From the NCBI RefSeq assembly GCF_012847295.1, contig NZ_JABBDY010000001.1:913148-977147 (forward strand): a stretch of DNA of 64,000 nucleotides, given 5' to 3'. The first letter of the stretch is position 1, and every line of letters begins with the position of its first letter. The translations under genes were made by a program, and so were the position numbers. Below the pieces are notes generated by a model that worked only from the letters and a program-made list of their open reading frames with translations, ran no database searches and had not been told where the DNA came from. Shown in pieces: positions 25,860-34,499 of the stretch. Source of the DNA: Microbacterium sp. MF43 (GTDB lineage: Bacteria > Actinomycetota > Actinomycetes > Actinomycetales > Microbacteriaceae).

Positions 25860-26816
25860 TCAGCGACGCAGGGTGACCGAGGGGTGCTCGCCGAACGCTG
25901 CGGCGTACTGCTGGGCGAAGCGACCCGGGTGCGTGAAGCCCCACCGCAGCGCGACCTCGCGCACCGACAGCCGCGGATCCGATGACGCCAGCAGCTCCTC
26001 CCGGGCCATCCGCAGTCGCAGGCGCCGCAGGTACTGCATGGGCGTCATGTCGTACGCGCGCCGGAACGCCGTCTGAAGCGACCTCGTCGTCGTGCCGGCC
26101 GCGATCGCCACGTCGCCGACGGTGATCGGTTCGTGGGCGTGCGCCTCGAGGTACGACACGGCCATGCGGACCCGACGGGACTGGATGCCTCGATCCGGCC
26201 GCCGGTCGAGGTCGACGAGCGGGTAGGAGCTGAGGATCGACACCACGGCATGGCGCAGCAGCTGCGCGCGCACGAGTGCCGCGTCGCGCAGCACGGACTC
26301 CGACAGGAGCATCGCCTCCAGGCTCGAGATCGACTCGGTGACCAGAGCGGGGTGACGTCGGTGGGTATTGACACCCTCGGGACGGAACGGCGCATCGGGG
26401 TTCCCGCTGAGGGACTCCGCGATCCGCCGCACGTAGCCGGTGTCCAGTCCCACGGTGCGCACGTGGGCACCGGTGAACTCGACGCGCATCTCGACGCCCG
26501 GCGGGACCATGAACGGCACCGCGCCGTTGCCGCGCTCGTCGCCGACGCGCCACTGGTGCGTGCCCCGGACGGCGTGGGCGATCATCGCGTCCGAGAACGA
26601 CTCGGCGCCGGAACGGCAACGCCCCTCGAAGCGCAGCGACGCGACGGACGCCGTGCCGTCCGATGCCGCCGTCATCGCGTACGCGAACCGACGGTCGGGC
26701 GTGGCGGACAGGTCCATCGCCGTCTCGTAGAGCTCGCTCATCGACCGCTGCGCGTCTGCGAGGCTCGTGGTTCGCGCGGAGTGCCAGCGGATCTCGTCTG
26801 AAGATGCCGTCGTCAC
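25860..26816 (-). CDS. AraC-family transcriptional regulator
   Basis: The 318-residue protein has a C-terminal double helix-turn-helix (residues about 215-318): ITVGDVAIAAGTTTRSLQTAFRR, then LSVREVALRWGFTHPGRFAQQYAAAFG, the AraC/XylS signature. The N-terminal region of about 200 residues resembles the AraC-binding-like regulator group, with FMVPPGVEMRVEFTGAHV. The ligand and targets are unknown. The start is GTG. The adjacent VOC pseudogene may once have been its target, but this is speculation. Confidence 0.88.
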   Translation of the reverse strand: MTTASSDEIRWHSARTTSLADAQRSMSELYETAMDLSATPDRRFAYAMTAASDGTASVASLRFEGRCRSGAESFSDAMIAHAVRGTHQWRVGDERGNGAVPFMVPPGVEMRVEFTGAHVRTVGLDTGYVRRIAESLSGNPDAPFRPEGVNTHRRHPALVTESISSLEAMLLSESVLRDAALVRAQLLRHAVVSILSSYPLVDLDRRPDRGIQSRRVRMAVSYLEAHAHEPITVGDVAIAAGTTTRSLQTAFRRAYDMTPMQYLRRLRLRMAREELLASSDPRLSVREVALRWGFTHPGRFAQQYAAAFGEHPSVTLRR

Positions 26817-26871
26817 CGGGGGGCCCCCGGCGATCCCGCTGTGCCGGCCCTCGGTGGAGTCGGGCCCGGGC

Positions 26872-26967
26872 TCACCGCTCCTCGCCCGCGCGGTCGACCT
26901 GGACGTGCCGCAGGATCCGGTCTTCCGGATCGACGCGCACGTCGTTGCCGTCGATGAACCGTCGCAT
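26872..26967 (-). CDS. Possible 31-residue mini-protein
   Basis: ATG 26967 is preceded by GGAGGG at good spacing. It opens a short frame beginning MRRFIDGNDVRVDPEDRI and ending RAGEER. Codon third positions are GC-rich, as in real genes here. The peptide is charged, with no membrane segment. It may be an intact micro-gene or the remnant of a longer one; nothing similar is recognised. Confidence 0.35.
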   Translation of the reverse strand: MRRFIDGNDVRVDPEDRILRHVQVDRAGEER

Positions 26968-27336
26968 GAACCCTCCGGTCACAGACTCGCTCACCCCGGC
27001 AGCTCGAAGAACGGCGATGGCCGCCCCGCGAGACGGCGGGACAGTGCGCGAAAGCGGATGCGGCTGGAAGGACGAAGACGTCTACGGCGCCGCCTGGGCA
27101 GGGCGGCGGAGGGACGTGCGGCATGACGGCTCCGGGACGGTCGGGACGAGCGGACAGGCTAATCTCCGTCGGCGATTTCGACTCGTCAAGGTGGTTGACA
27201 AGCGGGCGCGCCGTATGCATGAAGCGCGCCGCTGGCCCTGTCGACCCTGATCGAATCTCCTGCCACGAGGACGGAGATGTCAACCCCCTTCGAAAGAGGT
27301 CGCGCACGCCGCATGCTCGGGGGAGGAGGTTGACCA
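26968..27336. other. Intergenic stretch without a convincing gene
   Basis: No frame in this stretch has both a ribosome binding site and coding-like codon use over a useful length. An 18-codon frame (ATG 27277, preceded by ACGGAG, to TGA 27333) ends four bases before the ATG of the 54-residue gene and could be a leader peptide. TTGACA occurs at about 27195 without a well-spaced -10. Composition is less GC-biased than in neighbouring genes. Confidence 0.4.
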
Positions 27337-27501
27337 ATGACTCGCTCGACCGGGCCCCGAGGCATCCGTCCCACCGAACAGGGAGAGGACGGGGCTGCAC
27401 GCCCCGAGACCGGCACCGGCCAGGCGGGCGCCGCTGAGCGCCGACGGCGCAGGTGGGATCTGCCCGAGGAGCGCAAGCTTCCGCGCGAGCGGTACGAGTG
27501 A
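27337..27501 (+). CDS. 54-residue basic protein, unknown function
   Basis: This frame is preceded by a very strong GGGGGAGGAGGT ribosome binding site eight bases before the ATG. The product starts MTRSTGPRGIRPTEQGEDG and ends with a basic stretch (RRRRRWDLPEERKLPRERYE). It is probably disordered, with no Cys or membrane helix. An 18-codon frame ends just before it, which may couple its translation. No family is recognised. Confidence 0.5.
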   Translation: MTRSTGPRGIRPTEQGEDGAARPETGTGQAGAAERRRRRWDLPEERKLPRERYE

Positions 27502-27544
27502 CGAGCCGCGGCGTCGCCGGGCGGGGCGATCGAGGCGCCGCGCA

Positions 27545-27808
27545 TCAGCGCTCGGGGTCGTGCCCGCTCCGGCTCCAGTTGTCGCCCTCGGCGGCCGGAT
27601 CGGATTCGTCCGGGATCGGGATCACCGCGATGGGAGTACCCGGGGTGAGCATCAGATAGGCCGTCCGGGGCGCGCCCTCCCCGTCATTCACCTCGAGCCA
27701 GGCCACGCCGCTCTCGAGCCCGGCCGCGATCTCCGCGCGAAGCTTCTCGGGGTCGCGGCCGCCGACGCTGTAGTGCTCGCCGCCGTAGCGGATGTCAATT
27801 CGCTTCAT
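27545..27808 (-). CDS. 87-residue conserved-type protein, unknown function
   Basis: The product starts MKRIDIRYGGEHYSVGGRD and contains a predicted alpha/beta segment (DPEKLRAEIAAGLESGVAWLEVNDGEG), then a strand TAYLMLTPGTPIAVIPIPDE and an acidic tail. It overlaps the upstream 113-residue gene by 14 bases, so the two form an operon. The fold resembles small proteins often found with DUF7882-like genes in Microbacteriaceae, from memory only. Confidence 0.6.
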   Translation of the reverse strand: MKRIDIRYGGEHYSVGGRDPEKLRAEIAAGLESGVAWLEVNDGEGAPRTAYLMLTPGTPIAVIPIPDESDPAAEGDNWSRSGHDPER

Positions 27809-28136
27809 CCTCGTCCTCCCCGTTGCCGAAGGCGATCGATTCGGATGGCTCGGGGACGAGATACAGACCCCCGGGAGAATTGGCCGTGAACGCGAGGGCG
27901 TCGATCCACGCCGCGTTGAGTCGCGGACGGCGGCTGCCGTAGTACTTGTAGACGAGCGAGCACCGCGGATGCACCCAGACGGTCGTGCGTCCGTCGCCGA
28001 TGCTGGTGTCGTCCTTCCACGTGAAGTGGAAGGGCTCGCCACGCCGCAGCTTCGAGCCGATCACGATCTGAAGGTGGGCGAGGGTGCGGTCGTCGAAATC
28101 CACCTTGATGGTTCCGTCGTAGATGAACTTGCCCAC
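27795..28136 (-). CDS. 113-residue protein (DUF7882-like)
   Basis: The sequence MGKFIYDGTIKVDFDDRTLAHLQIV, followed by IGSKLRRGEPFHFTWKDD and LVYKYYGSRRPRLNAAWIDAL, is a pattern I recall from Microbacteriaceae. Homologues there are often mislabelled ATP-dependent DNA ligase and grouped as DUF7882. No ligase motif (KxDG) is present, so that label should not be used. Start GTG 28136 has GGAGGCAG upstream. It is an operon partner of the following 87-residue gene. Confidence 0.7.
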   Translation of the reverse strand: MGKFIYDGTIKVDFDDRTLAHLQIVIGSKLRRGEPFHFTWKDDTSIGDGRTTVWVHPRCSLVYKYYGSRRPRLNAAWIDALAFTANSPGGLYLVPEPSESIAFGNGEDEDEAN

Positions 28137-28357
28137 CGTCTGCCTCCGAGATTCCTACCGGGCGAGCGCGGCGAGTGGGGATGGGCGGCCGCCGGAACGC
28201 ATCCATCATCGCGCGCTCTCGCGTCGACCTCCACAGGGTTGACACGCTCGAGGCGAGGAATGTAGCCGGCTGACCGGGTGCCGGTGCCGTGCCCGAGCGC
28301 GCCCGCGGTGCGTGTCAAGGCTTCCGGGTCTGCCGCCTACCCGCGTATACAGGGCTC

Positions 28358-28840
28358 ATGCACTCCACCGACGGTGACCTTGAGATCCTCCCCATCGGCC
28401 CCGACGACGCCGGTGAGACCCTCACCCTCCAGCGTGCCGCATTCGTGCAGGAGGCGCTCATCTACAACAGCGTGCAGATGCCTCCGCTCACACAGACGCT
28501 CGAGGAGCTGCAGGCCGAGCTCATCGACAATCTCGGCTGCGTCGTGCGGGACGGGGGGCGCATGGTGGGCGCGGCCCGCGCCAAGCGCGACGGCGAGCTT
28601 CTCCTCATCGGCCGCATCGCCATCGCGCCGGATCAGCAGGGCCGAGGCATCGGGAGCCGGCTGCTGGCGGCAGTCGAGGAAAGGGGACGGGAGGTCGGAT
28701 GCCTCGAGGCCGAGCTGTTCACGGGGTCCCTCAGCGAGGCGAACCTGCGCCTCTACCAGCGCGAGGGTTACCGCGAGACCAGTCGCGTGGACGGCGATGA
28801 CGGCATCCAGCAGGTGTTCCTGCGCAGGTCTCTGCGCTGA
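28358..28840 (+). CDS. GNAT family N-acetyltransferase
   Basis: The 160-residue protein has the GNAT acetyl-CoA-binding motif A (IGRIAIAPDQQGRGIGSRLLAAVEERGREVG, with Q-x-x-G-x-G/A). The C-terminal segment NLRLYQREGYRET is motif B. The acceptor is unknown. The start ATG 28358 is chosen because TATACA at 28346-28351 ends six bases before it; the frame is open further upstream but that would precede the promoter. A leaderless transcript is likely. Confidence 0.88.
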   Translation: MHSTDGDLEILPIGPDDAGETLTLQRAAFVQEALIYNSVQMPPLTQTLEELQAELIDNLGCVVRDGGRMVGAARAKRDGELLLIGRIAIAPDQQGRGIGSRLLAAVEERGREVGCLEAELFTGSLSEANLRLYQREGYRETSRVDGDDGIQQVFLRRSLR

Positions 28841-28876
28841 CTCCCGCGTGTCGGCGGCGGATGCCAGGATGAGCAC

Positions 28877-29710
28877 ATGCCGGAGTCTCCCGAGGTCCAG
28901 GTGCTGGCGGAGTTCCTCGCCGAGCACGCGACCGGTCGTCGCGTCGCGGATGCCGACGTGCTCGAGTTCCGCGCGATCAAGACACGCACACGGCCGCCGT
29001 CGACGCTCGCCGGCCGCGAGATCACGGGGGCGGCACGACACGGCAAGCACGTGTCGCTGGCCTTGGGCGACCAGACCCAGCTCGTGATCTCGCTCGGTCG
29101 CCACGGGTGGGTGCGGTGGCTCGCTCCGGGCGAGGAGGCTCCTCCGGCATCCGAGGCTCCGCCCGCGCTCGCGCAGATCGGGCTCGATTCGGGTGAGACG
29201 GTCGAGGTGACGGATGCCGGCACCTGGGTATCGGTGGGACTGTTCGTGGTCGATGACCCCTTCGCCGTGCCGGCGATCGCGAAGCTCGGGCCCGACCCCG
29301 CCGACCCGGCGTTCTCACCGGCCGACTTCGATGCGGCGCTGGGCGGCAGGCGCAAGCAGGTGAAGGCGATCCTGCAGGAGCAGGAGTCTCTCGCAGGCAT
29401 CGGCAACGCCTACTCCGACGAGATCCTCCACGCCGCTCGCGTCTCGCCGGTCGTGCACGCGGCGCTCCTCGACGACGAGGCGACGCAGCGGCTCTACACG
29501 GCGACCGTCGAGACGGTGAGGGGCGCGATCGAGGCGCGCCGGGGCATCCCCATCCATGCTCTGAAGGCAGCGAAGGTCGCTTCGATGCGCGTGCACGGCC
29601 GCGCCGGCGAGCCGTGCCCGGTGTGCGGCGACACCATCCGCGACTTCGCCTTCGCCAGCACCACCGCCCAGTACTGCCCGACGTGCCAGACCGGAGGCGC
29701 CGTGCTGTGA
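28877..29710 (+). CDS. Fpg/Nei-type DNA glycosylase (AP lyase)
   Basis: The 277-residue base-excision-repair enzyme starts MPESPEV with the catalytic Pro2-Glu3 pair. A helix-two-turn-helix region with SLAGIGNAYSDEIL follows. A C-terminal zinc finger has four Cys (CPVC at about residue 253 and CPTC about 21 residues later). Members excise oxidised bases; whether this one is 8-oxoG- or pyrimidine-directed is not settled, but the SPEVQVLAEFL start is Nei2-like. A CAGGAT element ends six bases before the ATG. Confidence 0.9.
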   Translation: MPESPEVQVLAEFLAEHATGRRVADADVLEFRAIKTRTRPPSTLAGREITGAARHGKHVSLALGDQTQLVISLGRHGWVRWLAPGEEAPPASEAPPALAQIGLDSGETVEVTDAGTWVSVGLFVVDDPFAVPAIAKLGPDPADPAFSPADFDAALGGRRKQVKAILQEQESLAGIGNAYSDEILHAARVSPVVHAALLDDEATQRLYTATVETVRGAIEARRGIPIHALKAAKVASMRVHGRAGEPCPVCGDTIRDFAFASTTAQYCPTCQTGGAVL

Positions 29711-29744
29711 AGCCACGTCCCGCGCGCGCAGGTAGCATGGCGGA

Positions 29745-29867
29745 ATGACCACGTCGCAGCTTCCCACCCCCAGCGCCCTCCAGCCCGTCGCCGACGAGAA
29801 GAACCTGCTCAGCGTCGTCGAGTCCGGCGGGTCCTGCTGCGGCGGCGGCAGCTGCAGCTCCGTCTGA
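29745..29867 (+). CDS. 40-residue Cys-rich peptide
   Basis: The frame ATG 29745 to TGA 29867 encodes MTTSQLPTPSALQPV, an acidic helix DEKNLLSVVESG, and the C-terminus GSCCGGGSCSSV with three Cys in a Gly/Ser context. TAGCAT at 29733-29738 ends six bases before the ATG, matching the leaderless promoters elsewhere in the window. A metal-binding peptide or a precursor of a modified peptide is possible. No modification enzyme is adjacent; the next gene, 34 bases on, encodes a four-helix membrane protein. Confidence 0.7.
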   Translation: MTTSQLPTPSALQPVADEKNLLSVVESGGSCCGGGSCSSV

Positions 29868-29901
29868 GGCCTCGGCCCCCTCGCCCGGGACGACGTCCTC
29901 G

Positions 29902-30408
29902 ATGAGCGACGAACAGCAGCTCCACACGACACCGCGCGTCGCGCGCGTGCTCATGACGGAGGAGGCGATCTACGGACTCATCCTCGTGTCCGGGATGATC
30001 GTCGTCAGCGCGGGCAGCACCTCGCTCGTCGCCTTCCTCACCGTCGCGATCACCGTGATCGTGTTCTACGCCGCACACGTGTACGCCGGCACGCTGGGGC
30101 GGCTCGCGGTCAGCGAAGGTCAGCGGGGACTCGGCTCGAGTCTCGCGGCGGCGGCACGCCAGTCCTCGGGAATGCTCATCGCCTCCGTCGCTCCCCTCGC
30201 CGCGCTTCTCCTCGGCACCACCCGTGTGATCGCCGACGATCTGGCCCTGTGGGTCGCGCTCATCGTCAACACGCTCATCCTCGCCGGGCTCGGCTGGACC
30301 GCGGTTGCGCGCTGGAGCACCCACTGGTGGGCGCGCCTGCTGAGTGCGCTCCTCACGGCGGCATTCGGCGGAGTGCTGATCCTGCTGAAGGCGGTCATCC
30401 ACCACTGA
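29902..30408 (+). CDS. Four-helix membrane protein, unknown function
   Basis: The 168-residue protein has four hydrophobic segments (about residues 25-45, 48-66, 92-112 and 115-165 in two parts). The N-terminal soluble part starts MSDEQQLHTTPRVARVLMTEEAIYG. A conserved-looking loop HVYAGTLGRLAVSEGQRGLG follows helix 2. The gene lies 34 bases after the Cys-rich peptide gene, probably on the same transcript. A bidirectional terminator follows. I cannot name a family. Confidence 0.75.
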   Translation: MSDEQQLHTTPRVARVLMTEEAIYGLILVSGMIVVSAGSTSLVAFLTVAITVIVFYAAHVYAGTLGRLAVSEGQRGLGSSLAAAARQSSGMLIASVAPLAALLLGTTRVIADDLALWVALIVNTLILAGLGWTAVARWSTHWWARLLSALLTAAFGGVLILLKAVIHH

Positions 30409-30449
30409 GCCGGTCGCCCGGATCCAGCGGCCACACCGCTGCAGACGCA

Positions 30450-30486
30450 GGATGCCCCGCCCTCGAGTCGAGAGGGCGGGGCATCC
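30450..30486. terminator. Bidirectional hairpin terminator
   Basis: GGATGCCCCGCCCTC at 30450-30464 pairs perfectly with 30472-30486 around a seven-base loop, a 15-base stem. It separates the convergent four-helix protein and MFS genes. The ends are again inverted copies of GGATGCC. Confidence 0.8.
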
Positions 30487-30507
30487 TGCCGATATCAGCG
30501 GGGAATC

Positions 30508-32025
30508 TCAGTGCGCCGGCGCGCCCATGGGCTGGTCGGCCGGCTTGCGGATGAGGAAGGCACCGACGAGGAGGGGCAGCGAGAGGATCGCGGCGACGAG
30601 GAACGCCGCCTGCGTTCCCGCGGCGCCCGCCGTCACGGCGTCGGCGCCCGACTCGGCTGCGGCGGCCCCCGCGGCCGCCATCACGCCGAACATGAGCGCG
30701 ATGCCCGCGGCACCCGCCACCTGCTGCGCGGTGCCCACGACGGCCGAGCCGTACGAGTAGAACCGGGGCTGCAGGGAGCCGAGGGAGGCCGTGAACAGCG
30801 GAGTGAACGACAGGGCGAGCCCGATCGACAGGACCGTCTGGGCGATCGCGATGACCCACACCGGCGTCTGTGTGCCGAAGGTCGTGTAGACCCACAGCAT
30901 GCCGCTCGTGATGATGGCGCCGGGGACGAGGAGGATCCTGGTGCCCCAGCGGTCGTAGACGCGTCCGATGAACGGTCCCGCGAGTCCCATCGCGAGCGCG
31001 CCGGGCAGCACGATCAGGCCGGTCGTGAGGGGATCGACGCCGAGGACGTCCTGCACGTACAGCGGCACCACGGTGATGGCGCCGAAGAACGCCATCGACA
31101 TGATGACCATCTGCGCGATCGACAGCGAGAAGTTGCCGCTGCGGAACACGCGCAGGTCGAGCAGGGCGTCGTCGGTGCGCTGCAGGACGATCTGACGCCA
31201 CCCGAACAGTCCGAGCGCGACGATGCCGACGCCGATCGAGACGAAGAGCGTGGTCGTCGACGCGGCCGCGGCGGCCGCGGCATCCGCTCCGCCTCCGTGC
31301 CCACCCGCGCCCAGCTGGCTCAGCCCGAAGACCAGCCCGCCGAACCCGAGCGCCGAAAGGATGACGGAGAGCACATCGATCGGGGCGTGCGTCTGCTCAC
31401 CGAGGTTGTGGATCCAGCGGGCGCCCACGACGAGCGCCACGACCGCGATCGGCAGGACGACGCCGAAGATCCACCGCCACTCGAAGTTGTTGAGCAGGGC
31501 GCCGGCGAGCGTCGGTCCGATCGCGGGAGCCAGCGAGATCACGATGCTCACCCGGCCCATCATGCGGCCGCGGATCGCCGGCGGCACCACCGTCATGAGC
31601 GTCGTCATCAGCAGCGGCATCATGACCGCCGTGCCCGAAGCCTGCACGACGCGCGCGACGAGCAGGACGGGGAAGCCCGGCGCCAGGAACGCGATGAGCG
31701 TGCCGAGGGTGAACAGGCTCATCGCGGCGACGAACATCGTGCGCGTGCTGAAGCGGCGGAGCAGGAATCCCGTGATCGGGATGATCACGGCCATCGTCAG
31801 CATGAACGCCGTCGTCAGCCACTGGGCCGACAGCGCGGTGATCCCGAGATCGGTGATGAGGTGCGGGATCGCGACCCCCATCGTCGTCTCGTTGAGGATC
31901 GCGACGAAGGCCGCACCCAGGAGCAGCCAGATGACGCGTGACTCCTCGCGGCCGAGCGTGGGAACAGGGGCGACCGGCAGCGCAGCGCTGCCGGTCGAAG
32001 GCGGTGTGGTGTCGGTCGAGGCCAT
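30508..32025 (-). CDS. MFS drug-exporter-type transporter (DHA2 / EmrB-QacA)
   Basis: The 505-residue integral membrane protein has 14 predicted helices. DHA2 features are present: motif A-like GFLLRRFSTRTMF between helices 2 and 3, motif C-like GPTLAGALLNNFEWRWIF, and a long linker rich in Gly/Ala (about residues 230-250). It probably exports hydrophobic compounds by proton antiport. Start MASTDTTPP (ATG 32025) is chosen for the GGAG ribosome binding site; an upstream in-frame ATG adds a basic leader without one. Confidence 0.9.
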   Translation of the reverse strand: MASTDTTPPSTGSAALPVAPVPTLGREESRVIWLLLGAAFVAILNETTMGVAIPHLITDLGITALSAQWLTTAFMLTMAVIIPITGFLLRRFSTRTMFVAAMSLFTLGTLIAFLAPGFPVLLVARVVQASGTAVMMPLLMTTLMTVVPPAIRGRMMGRVSIVISLAPAIGPTLAGALLNNFEWRWIFGVVLPIAVVALVVGARWIHNLGEQTHAPIDVLSVILSALGFGGLVFGLSQLGAGGHGGGADAAAAAAASTTTLFVSIGVGIVALGLFGWRQIVLQRTDDALLDLRVFRSGNFSLSIAQMVIMSMAFFGAITVVPLYVQDVLGVDPLTTGLIVLPGALAMGLAGPFIGRVYDRWGTRILLVPGAIITSGMLWVYTTFGTQTPVWVIAIAQTVLSIGLALSFTPLFTASLGSLQPRFYSYGSAVVGTAQQVAGAAGIALMFGVMAAAGAAAAESGADAVTAGAAGTQAAFLVAAILSLPLLVGAFLIRKPADQPMGAPAH

Positions 32026-32215
32026 AAGGGGTCTCCTCGGAAGGTGCGGCGGGCGAGGTGCGGACACGCGGGAACGGCGCGCGGCGCAGGACGGTCAGTC
32101 CTCAGAAAACGGCAAGCCCTCAGGCTAACCGAGGGCACGGACACGGCATTCCCGATCCGCTGTGAGCGGCGGGTGCCGAGGGGGCGCCACGCGGGTCACG
32201 CGCGGCGGGAGGCGC

Positions 32216-32428
32216 TCAGTTCTCGAGCGTCTCCTCGGAGGCGGGGCGGTCCCACTTCTCGGAGCCGATGGCGTCGGTCGCGTGCGGCGTGGGCTCGCGC
32301 TCCTCGACGCTCCGGGGAAGCGGGTTGAGGAGCTCCTCCTCGGGGATCGCCTTCAGCTCGTCGATCTCCGCACGGAGGGCGGCCAGATCGGAGCCGTCGT
32401 GGGCGGGCTTGTCGGCAGGCGAGGTCAT
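32216..32428 (-). CDS. 70-residue acidic protein, unknown function
   Basis: The protein starts MTSPADKPAHDGSDLAALRA, continues with a predicted helix (EIDELKAIPEEELLNPLPRS), and ends with a disordered acidic tail. It contains no Cys. TAGGCT at 32440-32435 ends six bases before the ATG, so it is likely leaderless. It is divergent from the ABC exporter. I recall no family name. Confidence 0.65.
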   Translation of the reverse strand: MTSPADKPAHDGSDLAALRAEIDELKAIPEEELLNPLPRSVEEREPTPHATDAIGSEKWDRPASEETLEN

Positions 32429-32476
32429 GTGGCAAGCCTAGCCCTCGGGGGCGCGAGCGTCAGTAGCCTCTTAAGG

Positions 32477-34495
32477 GTGAGCATGCGCGGCGGTGGCGGG
32501 GGCGGAGGGCACCCGGGCTTCCGGCCGGTCGACATCGAGGCGCAGAAGAAGCTCAACGCCGCCGCGCCGAAGATCCCGCACCTGGGTCGCCGGGTCATGG
32601 CGCTGTTCCGTCCCTACACGGCGCAGCTCGTCGTCACGGCGATCCTGGTGGTCGTCGGTGCGGGCCTCGCCGTGATCCCGCCTCTCATCGTGCAGCGCAT
32701 CTTCGACGACGCGCTCTTCCCCGTCGACGGCTCGCCCCCCGACATGCCGCTGCTGTGGCGGCTCGTCGGGCTCATGATCGCGCTGTTCCTCGCGTCCGCC
32801 GGCCTCGGCGTGCTGCAGACGTGGTTCACCTCGACGGTGGGCAACAAGGTCACCGGCGACCTGCGCGTGCAACTGTTCGAGCACCTGCAGGCGATGGAGC
32901 TCGGGTTCTTCACGAGGACGAAGACCGGCGTCATCCAGTCCCGGCTGCAGAACGACGTCGGCGGCGTCTCCGGCGTGCTCACCAACACCCTCACCAGCAT
33001 CCTCGGCAACGCCGTGACGGTGATCGCGTCGCTCGTGGCGATGATCATCATCGACTGGCGGCTCACGATCATCGCGGTCGTCCTCATGCCGATCCTCGTG
33101 ATCGTCCAGCGCCGCGTCGGACAGGTGAGGGCGCGGATCGCAGGGGAGACGCAGGAGTCGCTGTCCGAGCTCACCTCGATCACGCAGGAGACGCTGAGCG
33201 TGTCGGGCATCCTCCTGTCGAAGTCGTTCAATCGCCAGCGCGCGGAGTCTGCCCGCTACGCCGACGAGAACCGCAACCAGGTCCGCCTCCAGGTGCGCCG
33301 GGCGATGAGCGGCCAGGGATTCTTCGCGGTGGTGCAGGTGCTGATGGCGAGCGTCCCCGCGGTGATCTACCTCGTGTCGGGCTACTTCCTCACGGACGGC
33401 GACGTCGTCATCACCGCCGGCACGATCGTCGCCTTCACCACCGTGCAGGCGCGGCTTCTCATGCCGCTCATGGGCCTCATGCGCGTGAGCCTCGACCTGC
33501 AGACCTCCGCGGCGCTCTTCGCCCGCATCTTCGAGTACCTCGACCTCGAGCCGGCGATCCGCGACGCCCCGGACGCGATCCCGGTCGAGCGCGCGCCCGG
33601 TCCGCTCGGGCGCATCGAGTTCCGGGACGTGGTCTTCCGGTATCCGGATGCCGCGCCCGACGCCCGCCCGACGCTCCAGGGCGTGACCTTCACGGCCGAG
33701 CCGGGCCAGCACGTCGCGTTCGTCGGCCCGTCGGGGGCGGGCAAGACAACGGTGCTCTACCTGACGCCGCGGATGTACGAGGCATCCGATGGCTCGGTCC
33801 TCTTCGCCGGCGAGGACGTGCGCCACCTGCAGCAGGAGTCGATCATCGACCAGGTCGGCATCGTCTCGCAGGAGACGTACCTGTTCCACGCGACGATCCG
33901 CGAGAACCTCCGCTACGCCAGACCCGACGCGACGGATGCCGAGCTCGAGGCGGCGTGCCGCGCTGCGAACATCCACCACGTCATCGAGGGCTTCGACCTC
34001 GGGTACGACACCGTCGTCGGCGAGCGCGGCTATCGCCTCTCAGGCGGCGAGAAGCAGCGCATCGCGATCGCACGGGTGCTCCTGAAGGATCCGCCGGTGC
34101 TGCTCCTGGACGAGGCCACCTCGGCACTGGACACCGTCTCGGAGCGCGTCGTGCAGGAGGCGCTCGACGCCGCCGCGCGGGGCCGGACGACGCTGTCGAT
34201 CGCCCACCGCCTCTCCACCGTCATCGCCGCCGACGTGATCCACGTCATCGAGGCGGGGCGCATCGTCGAGTCGGGCACGCACGCCTCGCTCATCGAGCGG
34301 GGCGGCCTCTACGCCGAGCTCGCGGCCCAGCAGCTCGCCACGTCCCGGATCCTCGAGACCGAGGACGGGGAGGAACCCGCCGACCACCCGGACCGCCGGG
34401 CCGATCGGCCGCCCGCCGAGGCGCGCGCGAGCGTCGCGCCCGCGCCGATCCCGGCCGAGCCCTGGGTGCCCACACCGGAAGTGCCCGGAACCTGA
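32477..34495 (+). CDS. ABC exporter (fused permease-ATPase)
   Basis: The 672-residue half-transporter has an N-terminal Gly-rich and basic stretch, six transmembrane helices (about residues 50-345) and an ATPase domain. The ATPase shows Walker A GPSGAGKTT, Q-loop VGIVSQETYLF, signature LSGGEKQR, Walker B VLLLDEATSALD and the switch His of SIAHRLST. It dimerises to export lipids, peptides or drugs. A proline-rich C-terminal tail of about 45 residues is extra. GTG 32477 follows TAGCCT (32464-32469) by seven bases; ATG 32483 is an alternative. Confidence 0.92.
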   Translation: MSMRGGGGGGGHPGFRPVDIEAQKKLNAAAPKIPHLGRRVMALFRPYTAQLVVTAILVVVGAGLAVIPPLIVQRIFDDALFPVDGSPPDMPLLWRLVGLMIALFLASAGLGVLQTWFTSTVGNKVTGDLRVQLFEHLQAMELGFFTRTKTGVIQSRLQNDVGGVSGVLTNTLTSILGNAVTVIASLVAMIIIDWRLTIIAVVLMPILVIVQRRVGQVRARIAGETQESLSELTSITQETLSVSGILLSKSFNRQRAESARYADENRNQVRLQVRRAMSGQGFFAVVQVLMASVPAVIYLVSGYFLTDGDVVITAGTIVAFTTVQARLLMPLMGLMRVSLDLQTSAALFARIFEYLDLEPAIRDAPDAIPVERAPGPLGRIEFRDVVFRYPDAAPDARPTLQGVTFTAEPGQHVAFVGPSGAGKTTVLYLTPRMYEASDGSVLFAGEDVRHLQQESIIDQVGIVSQETYLFHATIRENLRYARPDATDAELEAACRAANIHHVIEGFDLGYDTVVGERGYRLSGGEKQRIAIARVLLKDPPVLLLDEATSALDTVSERVVQEALDAAARGRTTLSIAHRLSTVIAADVIHVIEAGRIVESGTHASLIERGGLYAELAAQQLATSRILETEDGEEPADHPDRRADRPPAEARASVAPAPIPAEPWVPTPEVPGT

Positions 34496-34499
34496 GGCC

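Noticed and set aside
27123-27437. 104-codon plus-strand frame
   Set aside because: No ribosome binding site and atypical composition; it overlaps the better-supported 54-residue gene in another frame.
27795-28136. Labelling the 113-residue protein an ATP-dependent DNA ligase
   Set aside because: The protein lacks the KxDG ligase motif and is far too short.
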